Shown here piece after piece: positions 28,282 to 36,174 of a DNA stretch of 42,815 bases; position 1 is the stretch's first letter; each line of letters begins with the position of its first letter. A program made the position numbers and the translations under genes. Under the pieces are notes generated by a model, which saw only the letters and a list, made by a program, of their open reading frames with translations, was not told the DNA's origin and searched no databases. The stretch covers positions 1-42,815 of the forward strand of contig CAZOMY010000024.1 in NCBI GenBank assembly GCA_964581115.1. Reading direction: 5' to 3'. Origin of the DNA: 2-02-FULL-55-14 sp964581115 (lineage in GTDB: Bacteria; Bacteroidota; Ignavibacteria; UBA10030).

Positions 28282-28961
28282 ACGGCGCCGTCGCGGTCTT
28301 CGAGAATGTAGCCCTTGCCGCGTTCGGTGTGAAGGAGCTTCCTGGTGAATCCGGCGTCGATCTTTTTACGCACGTGATTCACGTAGACGTCGACGATGTT
28401 GGTGCCGGGGTCAAAATCATATCCCCACACGTCGCGCGCCAGGTCCATGCGCGTGACGAGCTTGCCGGCATGGCGCATCAGATGTTCGAGAAGGCTGTAC
28501 TCCCGGGCGGTCAGGTCGATCGTCCGCTCGCCGCGGACCGCCTTGTGGCTGACGGTGTCGAGTTGCAGGTCGCCGACACGAAGCGCCGTGGAGGTCTTCG
28601 AACGACGGAGCAGCGAACGCACGCGCGCGAGAAGCACTTCGAACGAGAATGGCTTCGTCAAGTAATCGTCGGCTCCGAGGTCGAGTCCGCCGACGATATC
28701 CTCGGTGGTACTGCGGGCGGTGAGCAGGAGCACGGGCGTCACCACGGCGTCGGACCTCAGGTCTTTGAGGACCTCGAAGCCGTTCTTGCGCGGGAGGAGT
28801 ACGTCGAGAATGATGAGGTCGAACGACTCGGAGCGGGCCTTGCGCTCGCCGGAGGGGCCGTCGGGGGCCGTGTCGACGACATAGCCTTCCGTCTCAAGGC
28901 CCCGGCGGAGGAACCGTGCGACCTTCACTTCGTCTTCGACGACCAGGATCTTCGACGCCAT
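28278..28961 (-). CDS. OmpR/PhoB-family response regulator
   Basis: 227 aa. Receiver domain: VVEDE (Glu9-Asp10), the phospho-acceptor Asp53 in LIILDVLLPRKNG, TARS and Lys in LTKPFSFEVL. The C-terminal winged-helix DNA-binding domain is complete (LTAREYSLLEHLMRHAG, then VTRMDLARDVWGYDF, NIVDVYVNHVRKKID and RGKGYIL). It leads a leftward run: regulator, kinase (4-nt overlap), T9SS-tailed protein (7 nt), lpxH and PBP1A. It has its own promoter with a near-consensus -7 box. Confidence 0.95.
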   Translation of the reverse strand: MASKILVVEDEVKVARFLRRGLETEGYVVDTAPDGPSGERKARSESFDLIILDVLLPRKNGFEVLKDLRSDAVVTPVLLLTARSTTEDIVGGLDLGADDYLTKPFSFEVLLARVRSLLRRSKTSTALRVGDLQLDTVSHKAVRGERTIDLTAREYSLLEHLMRHAGKLVTRMDLARDVWGYDFDPGTNIVDVYVNHVRKKIDAGFTRKLLHTERGKGYILEDRDGAV

Positions 28962-28984
28962 GCGTGATCGGAGCGAGCGGTGGG

Positions 28985-29014
28985 CAAATTACCTTGAAAA
29001 CGACCGACTGTCAA
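28985..29014 (-). promoter_or_regulatory. Promoter of the two-component operon
   Basis: On the minus strand: TTG (29014-29012), 20 bp, TAATTTG (28991-28985). Predicted start about 28979, 18 nt before ATG 28961. It lies 14 bp from the divergent tatT promoter. Confidence 0.65.
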
Positions 29015-29028
29015 TCGGCTCCGGTCAT

Positions 29029-29058
29029 TTGAGCGGGGAGGATTTTTGGGTATATTTT
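29029..29058 (+). promoter_or_regulatory. Promoter of the tatT-dct operon
   Basis: TTG (29029-29031), 19 bp, TATATTTT (29051-29058). Predicted start about 29064, 5 nt before ATG 29069. The short gap to the divergent two-component promoter means the two could influence each other. Confidence 0.6.
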
Positions 29059-29068
29059 CTCTCCCGTC

Positions 29069-29938
29069 ATGAGATACTCCATGCGTCTGACTGCGATCTT
29101 GCTTGCCACGGCCCTGGCAGCGTCCGGCTGCGTACAAACACTCGCGATCCGCACGGTCGGCGGCATCATGGAACACGGCTTTGCCGCGTTCAACGAGGAG
29201 GCCGACCTCGCGATCGCCCGCGAAGGGCTCAGTGGCAATTTGAAACTCCTGGAAGCGCTCATCAAAGGAGATCCCGAGAACGAGCGGCTGCTGCTGTTCG
29301 CGGCGCAGGGCTATAGTGCGTACGCGCTGGCGTTCGTCGAGGACGACAGCGTGGAGCGCGCCAGGCCGCTGTACTTGCGGGCGCGGGAATATGCCTTCCG
29401 CATCCTCGACCAGAAGATGGACCTCCGGGGCGCCTTGGCCGGAGAACTCGACGGATTGCGCGCGGCCGTGTCGAAGCTGTCGGATGACGACGTGCCGGCC
29501 GTCTTCTGGGCCGCATTCTCCTGGGGCGCGTTCATCAACATCAGTCGCACGGACCTGTCGGCCATGGGGGATCTTTCGAAGGTGGAGGTGCTGATGGACT
29601 TTGTGCTCACGCGCCAGCCGTCGTACTACTTTGGAGGGGCGGATGCGTATTTCGGCTCGGTTCAGGGTACCGTACCCGCCGTTCTCGGCGGACGCCCCGA
29701 CCTGTCCAAAGCCCACTTCGAGAAGTCGATATCATATTCACAGGGACGATTCCTGATTGTTCCGGTGATGTATGCCAAGACCTACTGCGTCCAGGTACAG
29801 GACCGAGAGCTATTCGAGAGACTGCTGAACGGCGTCCTGGAAGCTTCGCTCGATGCCATGCCTGAAGCCCGATTGCCGAATGCAATGGCAAAGCAGAAAG
29901 CTGAGCGACTTCTCAGCCAGGCGGATGAGCTATTCTGA
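29069..29938 (+). CDS. tatT: TatT-family TPR lipoprotein associated with a TRAP transporter
   Basis: 289 aa. The N-terminus has a signal peptide ending in the lipobox LAASGC (Cys21). The rest is all-helical with TPR-like repeats (LLEALIKGDPENERLLLFAA, then GYSAYALAFVEDDSVERAR), matching the TatT component first described from Treponema pallidum Tp0956. There the TatT trimer binds the substrate-binding protein of a TPR-associated TRAP transporter (TPAT). Here dctP, dctQ and dctM follow on the same strand, which supports the call. The 101-nt gap to dctP has no clear terminator. Confidence 0.85.
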   Translation: MRYSMRLTAILLATALAASGCVQTLAIRTVGGIMEHGFAAFNEEADLAIAREGLSGNLKLLEALIKGDPENERLLLFAAQGYSAYALAFVEDDSVERARPLYLRAREYAFRILDQKMDLRGALAGELDGLRAAVSKLSDDDVPAVFWAAFSWGAFINISRTDLSAMGDLSKVEVLMDFVLTRQPSYYFGGADAYFGSVQGTVPAVLGGRPDLSKAHFEKSISYSQGRFLIVPVMYAKTYCVQVQDRELFERLLNGVLEASLDAMPEARLPNAMAKQKAERLLSQADELF

Positions 29939-30039
29939 GCATCTTGAGCTGGAGGAGAAGCGGAACGAAGGAGGAAAGGAGGAGCGGTGTTCGTGAGGAT
30001 AGTTACTCGGAAGAATGACCTGTGAGGACGACCGGAACG

Positions 30040-31050
30040 ATGAGGACGAAATCGATGAAAGCATGGATCACGGCGGCGGCGCTCGTGATGGTGGCGGCGC
30101 CTTCCGCGGCGCAGCAGTACACCATCAAGTTTGCCACGGTCGCTCCCGACGGCAGCACGTGGATGAAGCTGCTGAAGGAATTCGACCAGGCGGTACAAAA
30201 GGAGTCGGGTGGACGGGTCAGGTTCAGGACCTACCCGGGCGGCGTGCAAGGCAAAGAGCAGGATGTGCTACGCAAGATCGCCATCGGCCAGCTCCATTCC
30301 GGCGGGTTCACGGGCGTGGGGATGGGCGAGGTCGCTTCAGCCGTGCGGATTCTGGATGCGCCTTTTCTCTTCCGGTCGCGAGCTGAGGTCGATCACATTC
30401 TGGAGAGGTTCACGCCGGAGTTCGAGCAGGCATTCGCCGACGGCGGCTACGTGCTTCTTGGCTGGGCCGAGGTCGGCTTTGTCCACGTGTTCACGAACAC
30501 CGAGATCAAGTCGCCCGAGGACCTGCGGAAGCTGAAGCTTTGGACGTGGGAGGGGGACCCGCTTGCGCAAGCAGCATTCCGCGCGCTGAACCTCAGTCCT
30601 ATTCCGCTCTCGCTCGAGAACGTCCTGTCGTCGCTCCAGACCGGGCTTATCGACGCGTTCTACACCTCTCCGTACGCCGGTCTCTCCCTGCAGTGGTTCA
30701 CGCGGGCAAAGTATATGGTGAACGTTCCCCTGGCAAATGCCATGGGGGGCGTGCTTCTCTCCAAGAAGTATTTTGACGCCATGCCCGCAGACCTTCAGCA
30801 GATCGTGCTGAAGAACGGCCGCTCGTACTTCCGCCGCTTGACCGAGCTCAGCCGCCAGGACAACGACGCGGCGATCAAGGAATTCCAGAAGCGCGGGATC
30901 AAGCTGCTCGAGGCCAGGGAATCCGATCTCAAGATCTACCAGGACGCCGGTATCAGGGCCCGCCGCGAACTGGCGGGAAAGATGTACAGCGAAGACCTGC
31001 TCAAGCGGATCGAGGCGGCGCTCGCGGAATTCCGAAAGACCGCCAAGTGA
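30040..31050 (+). CDS. dctP: TRAP transporter substrate-binding protein, DctP/TeaA family
   Basis: 336 aa from ATG 30040; GTG 30022 and ATG 30055 are also in frame. The signal peptide is MKAWITAAALVMVAAPSAAQ. Mature DctP features: YTIKFATVAPDGSTWM, FRTYPGGVQGKEQDVLRKI, ILDAPFLFRSRAEVDHI, LRKLKLWTWEGDP and TGLIDAFYTSPYAG. The protein captures an anionic solute, usually a carboxylate, in the periplasm and delivers it to DctQM. The substrate cannot be told from sequence. The preceding TatT gene suggests a TPAT-type assembly, in which substrates may be hydrophobic. Confidence 0.92.
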   Translation: MRTKSMKAWITAAALVMVAAPSAAQQYTIKFATVAPDGSTWMKLLKEFDQAVQKESGGRVRFRTYPGGVQGKEQDVLRKIAIGQLHSGGFTGVGMGEVASAVRILDAPFLFRSRAEVDHILERFTPEFEQAFADGGYVLLGWAEVGFVHVFTNTEIKSPEDLRKLKLWTWEGDPLAQAAFRALNLSPIPLSLENVLSSLQTGLIDAFYTSPYAGLSLQWFTRAKYMVNVPLANAMGGVLLSKKYFDAMPADLQQIVLKNGRSYFRRLTELSRQDNDAAIKEFQKRGIKLLEARESDLKIYQDAGIRARRELAGKMYSEDLLKRIEAALAEFRKTAK

Positions 31051-31054
31051 CCGC

Positions 31055-31549
31055 ATGAAGGTCCTGCTGAAGATCGACCGTACCCTTGCTACCATTGAAG
31101 GGGCGTTCCTCCTCCTCCTCCTCTCCGTGATGATTCTGATGGCGTTCGCGCAGGTGGTGCTGCGGAATGTCTTTCAGGAGGGATTCATCTGGGCCGACAT
31201 CCTTCTGCGGCATCTCGTGCTCTGGATCGGCGTCGTCGGTGCCGCGCTGGCGGCCAGCCAGCAGCGTCATATTACGATCGACGCTCTCACCCGATTCCTC
31301 TCGCCTCGTTTGCGGCTCTCGGTGCTGGCGCTTGCACAGCTGTTCGCCACCGCCGTTTGCGTTGTGCTGGCGGAGGCGGCCGTGACCTTCGTTCGAAACG
31401 ACCTTGAGTCGGGCGCCACCGTCTACGCCGACGTGCCGTCTTGGGTCAGCCAGATCGTCATTCCCGTCGGATTCGCTCTGTTGGCGTTCCACTTTCTCGT
31501 CCGCGCGCTCGAAAATGCGCAGGCGGCGTTCCGCGGCGGTGAACGATGA
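31055..31549 (+). CDS. dctQ: TRAP transporter small membrane subunit DctQ
   Basis: 164 aa with four predicted TM segments (LLLLLSVMILMAFAQVVLRN, then LLRHLVLWIGVVGAALAAS, LALAQLFATAVCVVLAEAA and VIPVGFALLAFHFLVRAL). QQRHITIDAL after TM2 is the typical DctQ loop. It begins 4 nt after dctP and overlaps dctM by 4 nt (ATGA), as in standard TRAP operons. Confidence 0.93.
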   Translation: MKVLLKIDRTLATIEGAFLLLLLSVMILMAFAQVVLRNVFQEGFIWADILLRHLVLWIGVVGAALAASQQRHITIDALTRFLSPRLRLSVLALAQLFATAVCVVLAEAAVTFVRNDLESGATVYADVPSWVSQIVIPVGFALLAFHFLVRALENAQAAFRGGER

Positions 31550-32826
31550 AGACCTGGCTTGCGGCCTCCGCACTCATCCTGCTTGCACTGGCCGGAGCGC
31601 CGCTCTTCACGATCATCGGAGCGGTTGCGCTGTACGGCTTCTCGTCAGTGGGCACCGATAGTTCGGCCGTGATCATCGAATTGTACCGCATCGCCGATTC
31701 GGCTCCGCTCGTTGCCATCCCCCTCTTCACGTTCGCCGGTTACATGCTCGCCGAGAGCCGCTCTCCGCAACGGCTCGTGAGTCTTACGCAGGCGCTCGTC
31801 GGCTGGATCCCCGGGGGCATCGCGTTCGTCGTGCTCGTTGTTTGCGCCTTCTTCACGGCGTTCACGGGCGCTTCGGGCGTGACGATCGTTGCGTTGGGGG
31901 GCCTGTTGTTGCCGATGCTCGTCGACCAGAGGTATCCGGAGCGCTTCTCGATGGGTCTGGTGACGGCGTCTGGCAGCATCGGCCTGTTGTTTCCACCCAG
32001 CCTTCCGATCATCATCTACGGGCTGGTGGCATCGGTCAGCGTCGACCGGTTGTTCGTGGCCGGGACACTGCCGGGCCTTTTGCTCGTAAGCACCCTGGCC
32101 GTGTACGGCGTGCACACGGGTATCAAAGCAAGGGTTCCGCGCATTCCGTTCTCCTGGCGGGCGCTTGGGGTGGCGGTACGCGAGGCGGCGTGGGAGATCC
32201 CGTTGCCGATCATCGTGGTGGGGGGCATCTACGGCGGGTGGTTCACGGCGACCGAGGCCGCGGCAATCACGGCGTTCTATGTGTTCGTCGTTGAGGTGTT
32301 CGTGTATCGCGATCTGAAATTGGCCGGAGATGTTCCGCGGGTGATGAAGGAGAGCATGGTGCTCGTCGGGGCCATCCTGGCCATCCTCGGCGTGGCATTC
32401 GGGCTGACCAACTACCTCATCGACCAGGAGGTACCGCAACAATTGTTCGCACTGGTCAAGGAACGGATCTCCGACCCGATCACCTTCCTCATCATTCTCA
32501 ACATCTTCCTGATCATCGTCGGCATGATGATGGACATCTTCTCGGCCATCATCGTCGTGGTGCCGCTCATTCTGCCGATCGCCCGGGAGTTCAACATCGA
32601 CCCGGTGCATCTGGGGATCATCTTCCTGACGAACCTCGAGATCGGCTACCTGACGCCGCCGGTCGGGCTGAACCTGTTCCTGTCAAGCCTCCGATTCGGC
32701 AAGCCCGTCTTCACCATCGTTCGGTCCGTGCTCGTCTTCATCGGTCTCGAGCTGATCGCACTCGGGATCATCACATACTACCCGGACCTGAGCTTGTGGC
32801 TGGTGAGGGCGTTGGGGACCCAGTGA
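31546..32826 (+). CDS. dctM: TRAP transporter large permease subunit DctM
   Basis: 426 aa with about 12 TM segments. It performs the Na+- or H+-driven translocation step. Signatures: AVALYGFSSVGTDSSAVIIE, LFTFAGYMLAES, FFTAFTGASGVTIVALG, GLLFPPSLPIIIYGLV, YGGWFTATEAAAITAFYV and LTPPVGLNLF. The last gene of the tatT-dctPQM operon. It is followed by a long imperfect inverted repeat before the convergent gene. Confidence 0.95.
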   Translation: MKTWLAASALILLALAGAPLFTIIGAVALYGFSSVGTDSSAVIIELYRIADSAPLVAIPLFTFAGYMLAESRSPQRLVSLTQALVGWIPGGIAFVVLVVCAFFTAFTGASGVTIVALGGLLLPMLVDQRYPERFSMGLVTASGSIGLLFPPSLPIIIYGLVASVSVDRLFVAGTLPGLLLVSTLAVYGVHTGIKARVPRIPFSWRALGVAVREAAWEIPLPIIVVGGIYGGWFTATEAAAITAFYVFVVEVFVYRDLKLAGDVPRVMKESMVLVGAILAILGVAFGLTNYLIDQEVPQQLFALVKERISDPITFLIILNIFLIIVGMMMDIFSAIIVVVPLILPIAREFNIDPVHLGIIFLTNLEIGYLTPPVGLNLFLSSLRFGKPVFTIVRSVLVFIGLELIALGIITYYPDLSLWLVRALGTQ

Positions 32827-32844
32827 AGAACCTTGTGAGGAGGG

Positions 32845-32952
32845 AGGATGGAGGAGAGAGGATGTTGAAGGTATCGAAAAAGTCGAAGGGGTCGTTGCTG
32901 ACCGATGTCTCGTGTCGCGCGGCCCCTTCCCACATCCATCCTCCTCCATCCT
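32845..32952. repeat. Long imperfect inverted repeat of a GGATGGAGGA element, possible bidirectional terminator
   Basis: AGGATGGAGGA (32845-32855) is exactly complementary to TCCTCCATCCT (32942-32952). Within the loop, GAAGGGG and CCCCTTC can form an inner stem. It fills the gap between convergent dctM and the putative outer-membrane protein gene. The 15-nt AGGATGGAGGAGAGA of the left arm recurs at 36175-36189. Confidence 0.6.
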
Positions 32953-32980
32953 TCATCCCCTCCAGGACCTCCCCGGTTGT

Positions 32981-33811
32981 TCACAGGGCTTTCCGCACGC
33001 CCAAGCTCCACGTGAACCGCGTAGAGGTTGAAGCCAGGTCGGATGGGGTAACGATCAGACCCGGCATGGCCGAGACCGACCAGCCGCTCCCCAACGGTGC
33101 GATCAACACCACCACCCCGTCGACGCTGGAGAGACCGGTGACCGTTGTGGCAGTCGTCGCGACGCTGGTCGCGCGTCCCTTCCCACGTTTGAGCGTTCCC
33201 GACGTGACCGTTTGCGAGCCGAAGGAAGCCGATACGATCGGCAGAACGCTGAACCCTTCGCAGGCGAGAAAGATCGAAGCGTCGATGCTCGCATAGGTCG
33301 CCCCTTTGCCCCCAAGATACTGATCGAGTTCCACCCCAAAGGACCAGAGTTCCCCGTCATACGCGAGTCCGATCGTGACGGAAGTGGGAGAGGCCGCAAG
33401 AGGATTCGTGGACCCGGACGGATACCATGAGCGGGCGTAGGAGAGACCCAAGGTCCACGGTTCGGTCCAGGTGAGCTCGTACTCTGCGGTGAACGAGGTT
33501 CGTTGGGCTGTCCAAGGGTCGGGCTGAAGGGCCGTGCTCAGTCCCAACGAAAGACCTGATGCATGCCTGATCGTGCCCCCGGCGACCATCGTAACACGCT
33601 CAGGAGCTGCGTCGAGCCCGTATGCTGACAGCCTGCTCAAGGCCCGCACCGAGACGCTGCCCGACAACGATGGGGTCTCTTCTTTTTCCTCGTCATCCGT
33701 TTGTGCGGCGAGCGGTAGGAACAGGGAGAAGAGCGTCAGGAGCGACGCGAGAAAACGCCAAGGGTCCCTTCCGCGATGGAAGAGACCCTCGTGAACGACG
33801 TGCGATGACAT
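32981..33811 (-). CDS. Putative outer-membrane protein, unknown family
   Basis: 276 aa. A signal peptide lies after an unusually long n-region (WRFLASLLTLFSLFLPLAAQ, residues about 18-37), followed by an acidic stretch (DDEEKEE). The body has alternating strands and turns typical of a beta-barrel (LGLSYARSWYPSG, VTIGLAYDGELWSFGVELDQ, IVSASFGSQTVT, FTWSLGVRKAL). No domain is recognised. It starts 3 nt after the stop of the Lys/Ala-rich protein gene, so the two are almost certainly co-transcribed and both exported. Confidence 0.6.
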   Translation of the reverse strand: MSSHVVHEGLFHRGRDPWRFLASLLTLFSLFLPLAAQTDDEEKEETPSLSGSVSVRALSRLSAYGLDAAPERVTMVAGGTIRHASGLSLGLSTALQPDPWTAQRTSFTAEYELTWTEPWTLGLSYARSWYPSGSTNPLAASPTSVTIGLAYDGELWSFGVELDQYLGGKGATYASIDASIFLACEGFSVLPIVSASFGSQTVTSGTLKRGKGRATSVATTATTVTGLSSVDGVVVLIAPLGSGWSVSAMPGLIVTPSDLASTSTRFTWSLGVRKAL

Positions 33812-33814
33812 TGG

Positions 33815-34192
33815 CTATTGCTGGTGTTCTTTGGCGGCTTTCTTCGCGTCCTTTGCGGTCCTCTTCGCGTCCTTCTTTGCCGCCTTGGCCTCCTTCTTCG
33901 CCTCCTTCACGGCTTCCTTCGATTCCTTGTGGGCCGCTTTGGCTTCTTCGACCCGCTGATCGTTCGCTTCCTTCTTCTCCTGCACCTTTGCCTTGACGGC
34001 ATCCTGCTTCTGGTCCATCTCGGCTTTCTTCGCCTGCTGTTGCTCCATCGCCTTCTGTTTCATCTCCATCCCCTTGGCCGCGGCGGCCGGCGGAGTTCCG
34101 GGCGTTTCCTTCGGCTTGGCCGGCGTCGCCTGCTGGGCAACGACTGCCACGCTGAGTGCCATAACGAGTGCGGCAACGAAAAGCTGCTTCAT
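33815..34192 (-). CDS. Exported Lys/Ala/Glu-rich coiled-coil protein
   Basis: 125 aa from ATG 34192, preceded by GGAGG at 4 nt, a clear ribosome binding site. A signal peptide (QLFVAALVMALSVAVVAQQ) is followed by a Pro/Ala linker (ATPAKPKETPGTPPAAAA) and then one long charged helix of K-E-A-K-like heptads to the C-terminus (e.g. KEAKKEAKAAKKDAK). No family function is known. It resembles small periplasmic spacer or Lys-rich histone-like exported proteins; low-complexity sequence makes homology weak. It precedes the outer-membrane-like gene by 3 nt. Confidence 0.65.
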   Translation of the reverse strand: MKQLFVAALVMALSVAVVAQQATPAKPKETPGTPPAAAAKGMEMKQKAMEQQQAKKAEMDQKQDAVKAKVQEKKEANDQRVEEAKAAHKESKEAVKEAKKEAKAAKKDAKRTAKDAKKAAKEHQQ

Positions 34193-34353
34193 AGAACCTC
34201 CTACGGTGGCTGAAAGGGGATGTGCCCTCACGGCACGTGACCATGGGACGGTGGCAATCTCTCGATCCGATTCCGCACCATCAAGGACGGCCGTCACATC
34301 AAGAAAACTTCACAGAAAGCCACGAAGGTAAGCATATCGATGAGTGAGTATGG

Positions 34354-34749
34354 TCAGTTCGACATGGCTCGAAGCAAGAACCTTGGTACGACCACTTCAA
34401 AGGTGGCTCCGTTCTTGCGTCGCATGAGGTATGACCCCTCCATCGAGCCTTCCATGGATTCGAGGATGCAGAAGGAGTGATACTCATGCTCATGGCCGGG
34501 GGGAATCACCGGTTGTTTGCCCACCACGCCTTCGCCGTCGACCTCTTCGATCTTGCCCGTGCTGTGCCGGATCGTCCAGTGGCGCCGGAGTAGTTGGACC
34601 GTCTCGCCGCCGAGGTTCTCGATCGTGATGAAGTACGCGAAGACGAATTTCCGTTCGAGGACGTTCGACTGCGAGTCGACGTACTGGGGTCGCACGATCA
34701 CGCGGATGTTGTGCGTGATGGCGGTGTATGTCGGCAAACCTGCGGTCAT
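34354..34749 (-). CDS. apaG: ApaG-domain protein
   Basis: 131 aa from ATG 34749 (MTAGLPTYTAITHNIRVIV). A single ApaG/DUF525 immunoglobulin-like beta domain: YFITIENLGGETVQLLRRHW, IEEVDGEGVVGKQPVIPPG, then HEYHSFCILESMEGSMEGSY cut here as the Y-x-S-x-x-x-L region, and FEVVVPRFLL. The biochemical role is unproven; in enterobacteria it is linked to Co2+ resistance and cation efflux. The frame continues upstream into the inverted repeat 34766-34854, which is not coding. Confidence 0.92.
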   Translation of the reverse strand: MTAGLPTYTAITHNIRVIVRPQYVDSQSNVLERKFVFAYFITIENLGGETVQLLRRHWTIRHSTGKIEEVDGEGVVGKQPVIPPGHEHEYHSFCILESMEGSMEGSYLMRRKNGATFEVVVPRFLLRAMSN

Positions 34750-34765
34750 ACGCCTGAGACATTGA

Positions 34766-34854
34766 GCCACAAAGAATGCAAAGAGCACAGAGCAAGTACC
34801 GAGAGGAGAATGTCGAGTCTCTATTCTCTTTGTGGTCTCTGTGCTCTTTGTGGC
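34766..34854. repeat. Inverted repeat of CACAAAGAG-type element
   Basis: AAAGAGCACAGAG (34780-34792) pairs perfectly with CTCTGTGCTCTTT (34837-34849), and GCCACAAAGA (34766-34775) with TCTTTGTGGC (34845-34854) in an overlapping register. CTCTTTGTGG occurs twice (34826-34835 and 34844-34853). It lies between the superoxide dismutase stop and the apaG start. It could terminate sod transcription. A related element lies at 42462-42542. Confidence 0.7.
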
Positions 34855-34864
34855 AATCGCTTCT

Positions 34865-35584
34865 CTATTTCCCGCCAAAGCGCCGGGCGGCTTCGTCCCA
34901 GTTGACGACGTTCCAGAAGGCCGCCAGGTAGTCGGCGCGGCGGTTCTGGTATTTCAAATAGTAAGCATGTTCCCACACGTCGACGCCGAGGACGGGCACA
35001 CCCTTCACATCGGCGATGTCCATCAGCGGGTTGTCCTGATTCGGCGTGGAAGAGATGATGAGCTTGTCGCCCTGCTTGACGAGCCAGGCCCAGCCGGAGC
35101 CGAACCGGGTCATTCCGGCGTTTGCGAACAGTTCCTTGAATTTCTCGAATGACCCGAAATCGCGGTTGATGGCTGCTGCGAGGTCTCCCGAGGGAGTTCC
35201 GCCTCCGTTCGGCTTCATCCACTGCCAGAAGGCCGAATGGTTCCAGTGCCCGCCGCCATTGTTCCGGACGGCTGCGGGAAGTTTCGAGATCATGCCCATG
35301 AGCTCTTCGAGCGGCTTCGAAGCGTGCTCGGAGCCTTCGAGCGCCTTGTTCAGATTCGTGACGTATGCGGCGTGGTGCTTGCCGTGATGGATCTCCATCG
35401 TCATCTTGTCAATGTGCGGCTCGAGGGCATCGTGCTTGTATGCGAGATCGGGAAGGGTGAAAGGCATGGCTGACCTCTTCTGGTGTGGTGTGGATGGGAT
35501 CGTGTGAGCAAGACTTTGGCGGGTGCCGATGACGGCGAAGCCGGCGCCGAGTGCGGATGATCGCAGAAACTGGCGTCGTTGCAT
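34865..35584 (-). CDS. sodA: Superoxide dismutase, Mn-type, with Tat leader (possible second cytosolic start)
   Basis: 239 aa; 2 superoxide + 2 H+ to H2O2 + O2. The N-terminus is a twin-arginine leader (MQRRQFLRSSALGAGFAVIG, cleavage near SLA-HT), so the full product should reach the periplasm folded. A second start, ATG 35467, would give an ordinary 200-aa cytosolic enzyme beginning PFTLPDLAYKHDAL; AGAGG precedes it. SOD motifs: EIHHGKHHAAYV (first His), GGHWNHSAFW (second His) and DVWEHAYYL (Asp, His). NQDNPLMD carries the Gln typical of Mn enzymes; the metal is an inference. A promoter at 35608-35639 supports transcription of the long form. Confidence 0.93.
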   Translation of the reverse strand: MQRRQFLRSSALGAGFAVIGTRQSLAHTIPSTPHQKRSAMPFTLPDLAYKHDALEPHIDKMTMEIHHGKHHAAYVTNLNKALEGSEHASKPLEELMGMISKLPAAVRNNGGGHWNHSAFWQWMKPNGGGTPSGDLAAAINRDFGSFEKFKELFANAGMTRFGSGWAWLVKQGDKLIISSTPNQDNPLMDIADVKGVPVLGVDVWEHAYYLKYQNRRADYLAAFWNVVNWDEAARRFGGK

Positions 35585-35607
35585 AGACCACCTCGTGTCG
35601 GAATTCT

Positions 35608-35639
35608 CAAAAATACGAAATGCGGGACGGAGATGCCAA
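35608..35639 (-). promoter_or_regulatory. Promoter of the superoxide dismutase gene
   Basis: On the minus strand: TTG (35639-35637), 21 bp, TATTTTTG (35615-35608), a perfect TAnnTTTG box. Predicted start about 35602, 18 nt before ATG 35584, with GAGGTGG 4 nt before the ATG. Confidence 0.65.
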
Positions 35640-35684
35640 CAATGGCAAGGCCGTAAAGGTTCGCTGTCCCGGCCGGGTGTGCGG

Positions 35685-36137
35685 TTACGGCTGAAGTCGC
35701 TTCAGAAGTTGAATCTGTCCCGCGTGGTAGAGGTCGTGTGAGGCGGCGCCTTCGATCATCTGCAGCAGTGTCCACGTACCGGTCGCCGAAGGTCGTGAGA
35801 GTGTGGCAGGAGAACATGCACCCACGGCAGCCCGAAGAGAACGATGAGCATCGTCAAGGAGTGCGAGGTCGGCCTTCCAGACGCCTTCACCTTCGACCCC
35901 GATTCGGCGGAACCAGTTGCTCCCTTTGAGGGGGAAGGAGCCCCGCTTCTCTCCGAGTATCCGGCGGCGTACGACGTACTTCCAGTACGCACAATGCACG
36001 ACGATCTCCCAAATGTTGTGCCGGTTCCGTCCGGGGCGCCACGCTGCCTCGCGGGCCGTCAAGCGTCGCACGGAACCCTTCAGGTTGGTGCCATGCCAGG
36101 CGGGTTGATCGTACGCCTGGTCGAGCAGGGAGAGCAT
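35685..36137 (-). CDS. DinB-family metal-dependent protein
   Basis: 150 aa from ATG 36137 (MLSLLDQAYDQPAWHGTN). Four-helix DinB/YfiT-like fold with a putative metal-binding His triad in WHGTNLKG, VVHCAYWKY and HDLYHAGQIQLL. Relatives include bacillithiol transferases and uncharacterised hydrolases; the substrate is unknown. The upstream frame runs into the purine-rich repeat at 36175-36189 and is not coding. It lies 68 nt after the haem protein gene on the same strand. Confidence 0.8.
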   Translation of the reverse strand: MLSLLDQAYDQPAWHGTNLKGSVRRLTAREAAWRPGRNRHNIWEIVVHCAYWKYVVRRRILGEKRGSFPLKGSNWFRRIGVEGEGVWKADLALLDDAHRSLRAAVGACSPATLSRPSATGTWTLLQMIEGAASHDLYHAGQIQLLKRLQP

Positions 36138-36174
36138 GAGGTCGATGGAGTCCAAGGATGAGGATGAAGGAGAG

